7,370 nt of DNA, taken from assembly GCA_937907405.1 (NCBI GenBank), contig CALCIC010000611.1, positions 1-7,370 on the forward strand. The letters are read 5' to 3'. The position numbers were made by a program, and so were the translations under genes. Source of the DNA: an uncultured Isosphaeraceae bacterium. GTDB lineage: Bacteria; Planctomycetota; Planctomycetia; Isosphaerales; Isosphaeraceae. Below, piece by piece: positions 6,307 through 7,370 of this stretch. Numbering within the stretch: position 1 is the stretch's first letter; every line of letters starts with the position of its first letter. Below the pieces are notes generated by a model, which saw nothing but the letters and a program-made list of their open reading frames with translations, was not told the DNA's origin and made no database searches.

Positions 6307-7370
6307 TCACGACTGCGGATGAAGGACCGGTCGACCGTCCCCCTCAAGCCCGGCCGGCCCGACGGTCGGCCAGTCGGCGTTGATCGGCCGGCCCGCGGTG
6401 ATCTTGCGATTCACCCAGAGGACGAGATAGACCGCGACGACGACCAGGACGCCGGTCGCCAGCATCCCCCAAAGCCAGTTGTTGAACAGGAGCACCCCCG
6501 GACGGATCACGATCTCGTACCAGACGGCCGCGAACACGATGTTGAGGATGCTCAGCGGCACCAGGAACTTCCAGGCGAAATTCATCAGCCGGTCGACCCG
6601 CATCCGCGGCAGCGTCGCCCGAACCCAGTACATCAGGAAGATGAAGCCCAGCACCTTCCCCATGAAGAACAGAAGCAGGAACGCGTCGACCACGATGTAG
6701 GAGGCGGCCGAGTCGCTCAACAGGTTGATCGGAAACTCGACGAACGGCAGCGGGGAGCCCCCCCCCAGAAAGAGGACCGTCGCCACGCAGCTCACCGCGA
6801 AGACGGCCAGGTACTCCGCCAGGAAGAACAGGCCGAACCGCATCCCTGAGTATTCCGTGTGATAGCCGGCGATGATCTCCGACTCCGCTTCCGGTAGGTC
6901 GAACGGGGTCCGGTTCACCTCGGCGATGCTGGCGATCAGGAAGATCAGGAACGCCAGGAACCCCGGCGGCGAGAACACGTTCCAGCCGAACTCGACCTGG
7001 CGGTCGAAGATCGTCACCAGGCTGAGGCTGCCGGCCCAAAGCGCGATCGGGATCGTCGCCAGCACCTGCGGCACCTCGTACGAGACGAGTTGGGCCACCG
7101 ACCGCATCGCCCCCAGGAGCGAATACTTGTTGCGGCTCGACCACCCCGCCAGAAAGATCCCCAGCGGGCTGAGGCTCGAAACGGCGATCAGGTAGACCAG
7201 ACCCGACGGAAGGTCGACCGGGACCAGGCCGACGGCGAACGGCACCACCGCCATCACCAAAAACGACGAGAGGAGCACGATCATCGGCGCGATCAGATGC
7301 ACCACCTGATCGGCCGACCTCGGCACGATGTTCTCCTTGATCAGCAGCTTGAGCCCGTCGGCGATCGGCT
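6307..7370 (-). CDS. nuoH: NADH-quinone oxidoreductase subunit H, 5' end beyond the window
   Basis: 353 complete codons are visible. The reading frame continues through the right edge, where the codons encode PIADGLKLLIKENIVP, the conserved segment that lies about 60-70 residues into NuoH; the GTG at 7326 is therefore internal. NuoH is the most conserved membrane subunit and lines the quinone-binding cavity. Diagnostic stretches are AGWSSRNKYSLLGAMRSVAQ and SYEVP, then EVNRTPFDLPEAESEIIAGY with HTEYSGMRFGLFFLAEY (quinone-site acidic loop), and RATLPRMRVDRLMNFAWKFLVPL. After the usual end, the protein continues with an additional hydrophobic helix (FNNWLWGMLATGVLVVVAVYLVL) and a soluble tail ending VLHPQS. 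It is followed 88 bases later by nuoJ rather than nuoI. Confidence 0.95.
   Translation of the reverse strand, partial: PIADGLKLLIKENIVPRSADQVVHLIAPMIVLLSSFLVMAVVPFAVGLVPVDLPSGLVYLIAVSSLSPLGIFLAGWSSRNKYSLLGAMRSVAQLVSYEVPQVLATIPIALWAGSLSLVTIFDRQVEFGWNVFSPPGFLAFLIFLIASIAEVNRTPFDLPEAESEIIAGYHTEYSGMRFGLFFLAEYLAVFAVSCVATVLFLGGGSPLPFVEFPINLLSDSAASYIVVDAFLLLFFMGKVLGFIFLMYWVRATLPRMRVDRLMNFAWKFLVPLSILNIVFAAVWYEIVIRPGVLLFNNWLWGMLATGVLVVVAVYLVLWVNRKITAGRPINADWPTVGPAGLEGDGRPVLHPQS

Noticed and set aside
6344..7144. A 266-codon open frame on the - strand overlapping nuoH
   Set aside because: Same strand, shifted frame within nuoH. Its Arg/Gly/Pro-rich translation is characteristic of an out-of-frame shadow.

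Overview
The window is GC-rich bacterial chromosome. Its gene content suggests a planctomycete, perhaps Isosphaeraceae-like: a Tat-exported Gfo/Idh/MocA oxidoreductase, Uma2-family (DUF820) genes in tandem, and a small HEPN-like protein. This assignment is inferred from gene content and codon style; no rRNA or other taxonomic marker is present.

Layout. Positions 1-541 hold no convincing gene but contain a compact, highly structured palindromic element (166-231). On the + strand follow a Tat-signal oxidoreductase (542-1705), a decayed Uma2 copy with an internal deletion (1739-2077) and an intact Uma2 gene (2091-2795). A convergent gene junction with a hairpin (2801-2836) separates these from a - strand block. 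Read in its own direction, that block is nuoH (5' end outside the window), nuoJ, nuoK, nuoN, then a 135-residue HEPN-like gene (3235-2828).

Function. NuoH, NuoJ, NuoK and NuoN are membrane-arm subunits of complex I (NADH:quinone oxidoreductase). NuoH forms most of the quinone cavity and the link to the peripheral arm. NuoJ and NuoK carry the central proton-translocating/coupling helices, and NuoN is one of three antiporter-like pumps. The conserved charged residues I could place in NuoK and NuoN are present, so the complex looks functional. The order H-J-K-N is notable because nuoI (normally between H and J) and nuoL and nuoM (normally between K and N) are absent. NuoH, NuoJ and NuoN all have C-terminal extensions relative to E. 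coli. The intergenic gaps are 60-95 bp, unlike the tight or overlapping junctions typical of nuo operons, and two of them hold perfect hairpins.

I see no CRISPR array, tRNA, rRNA, insertion sequence, or clear new multi-gene system. The most informative observations are the reduced nuo gene order, the Uma2 deletion derivative beside its intact paralog, the nested palindrome near the left edge, and the HEPN-like protein lacking the usual histidine at the end of the nuo block.
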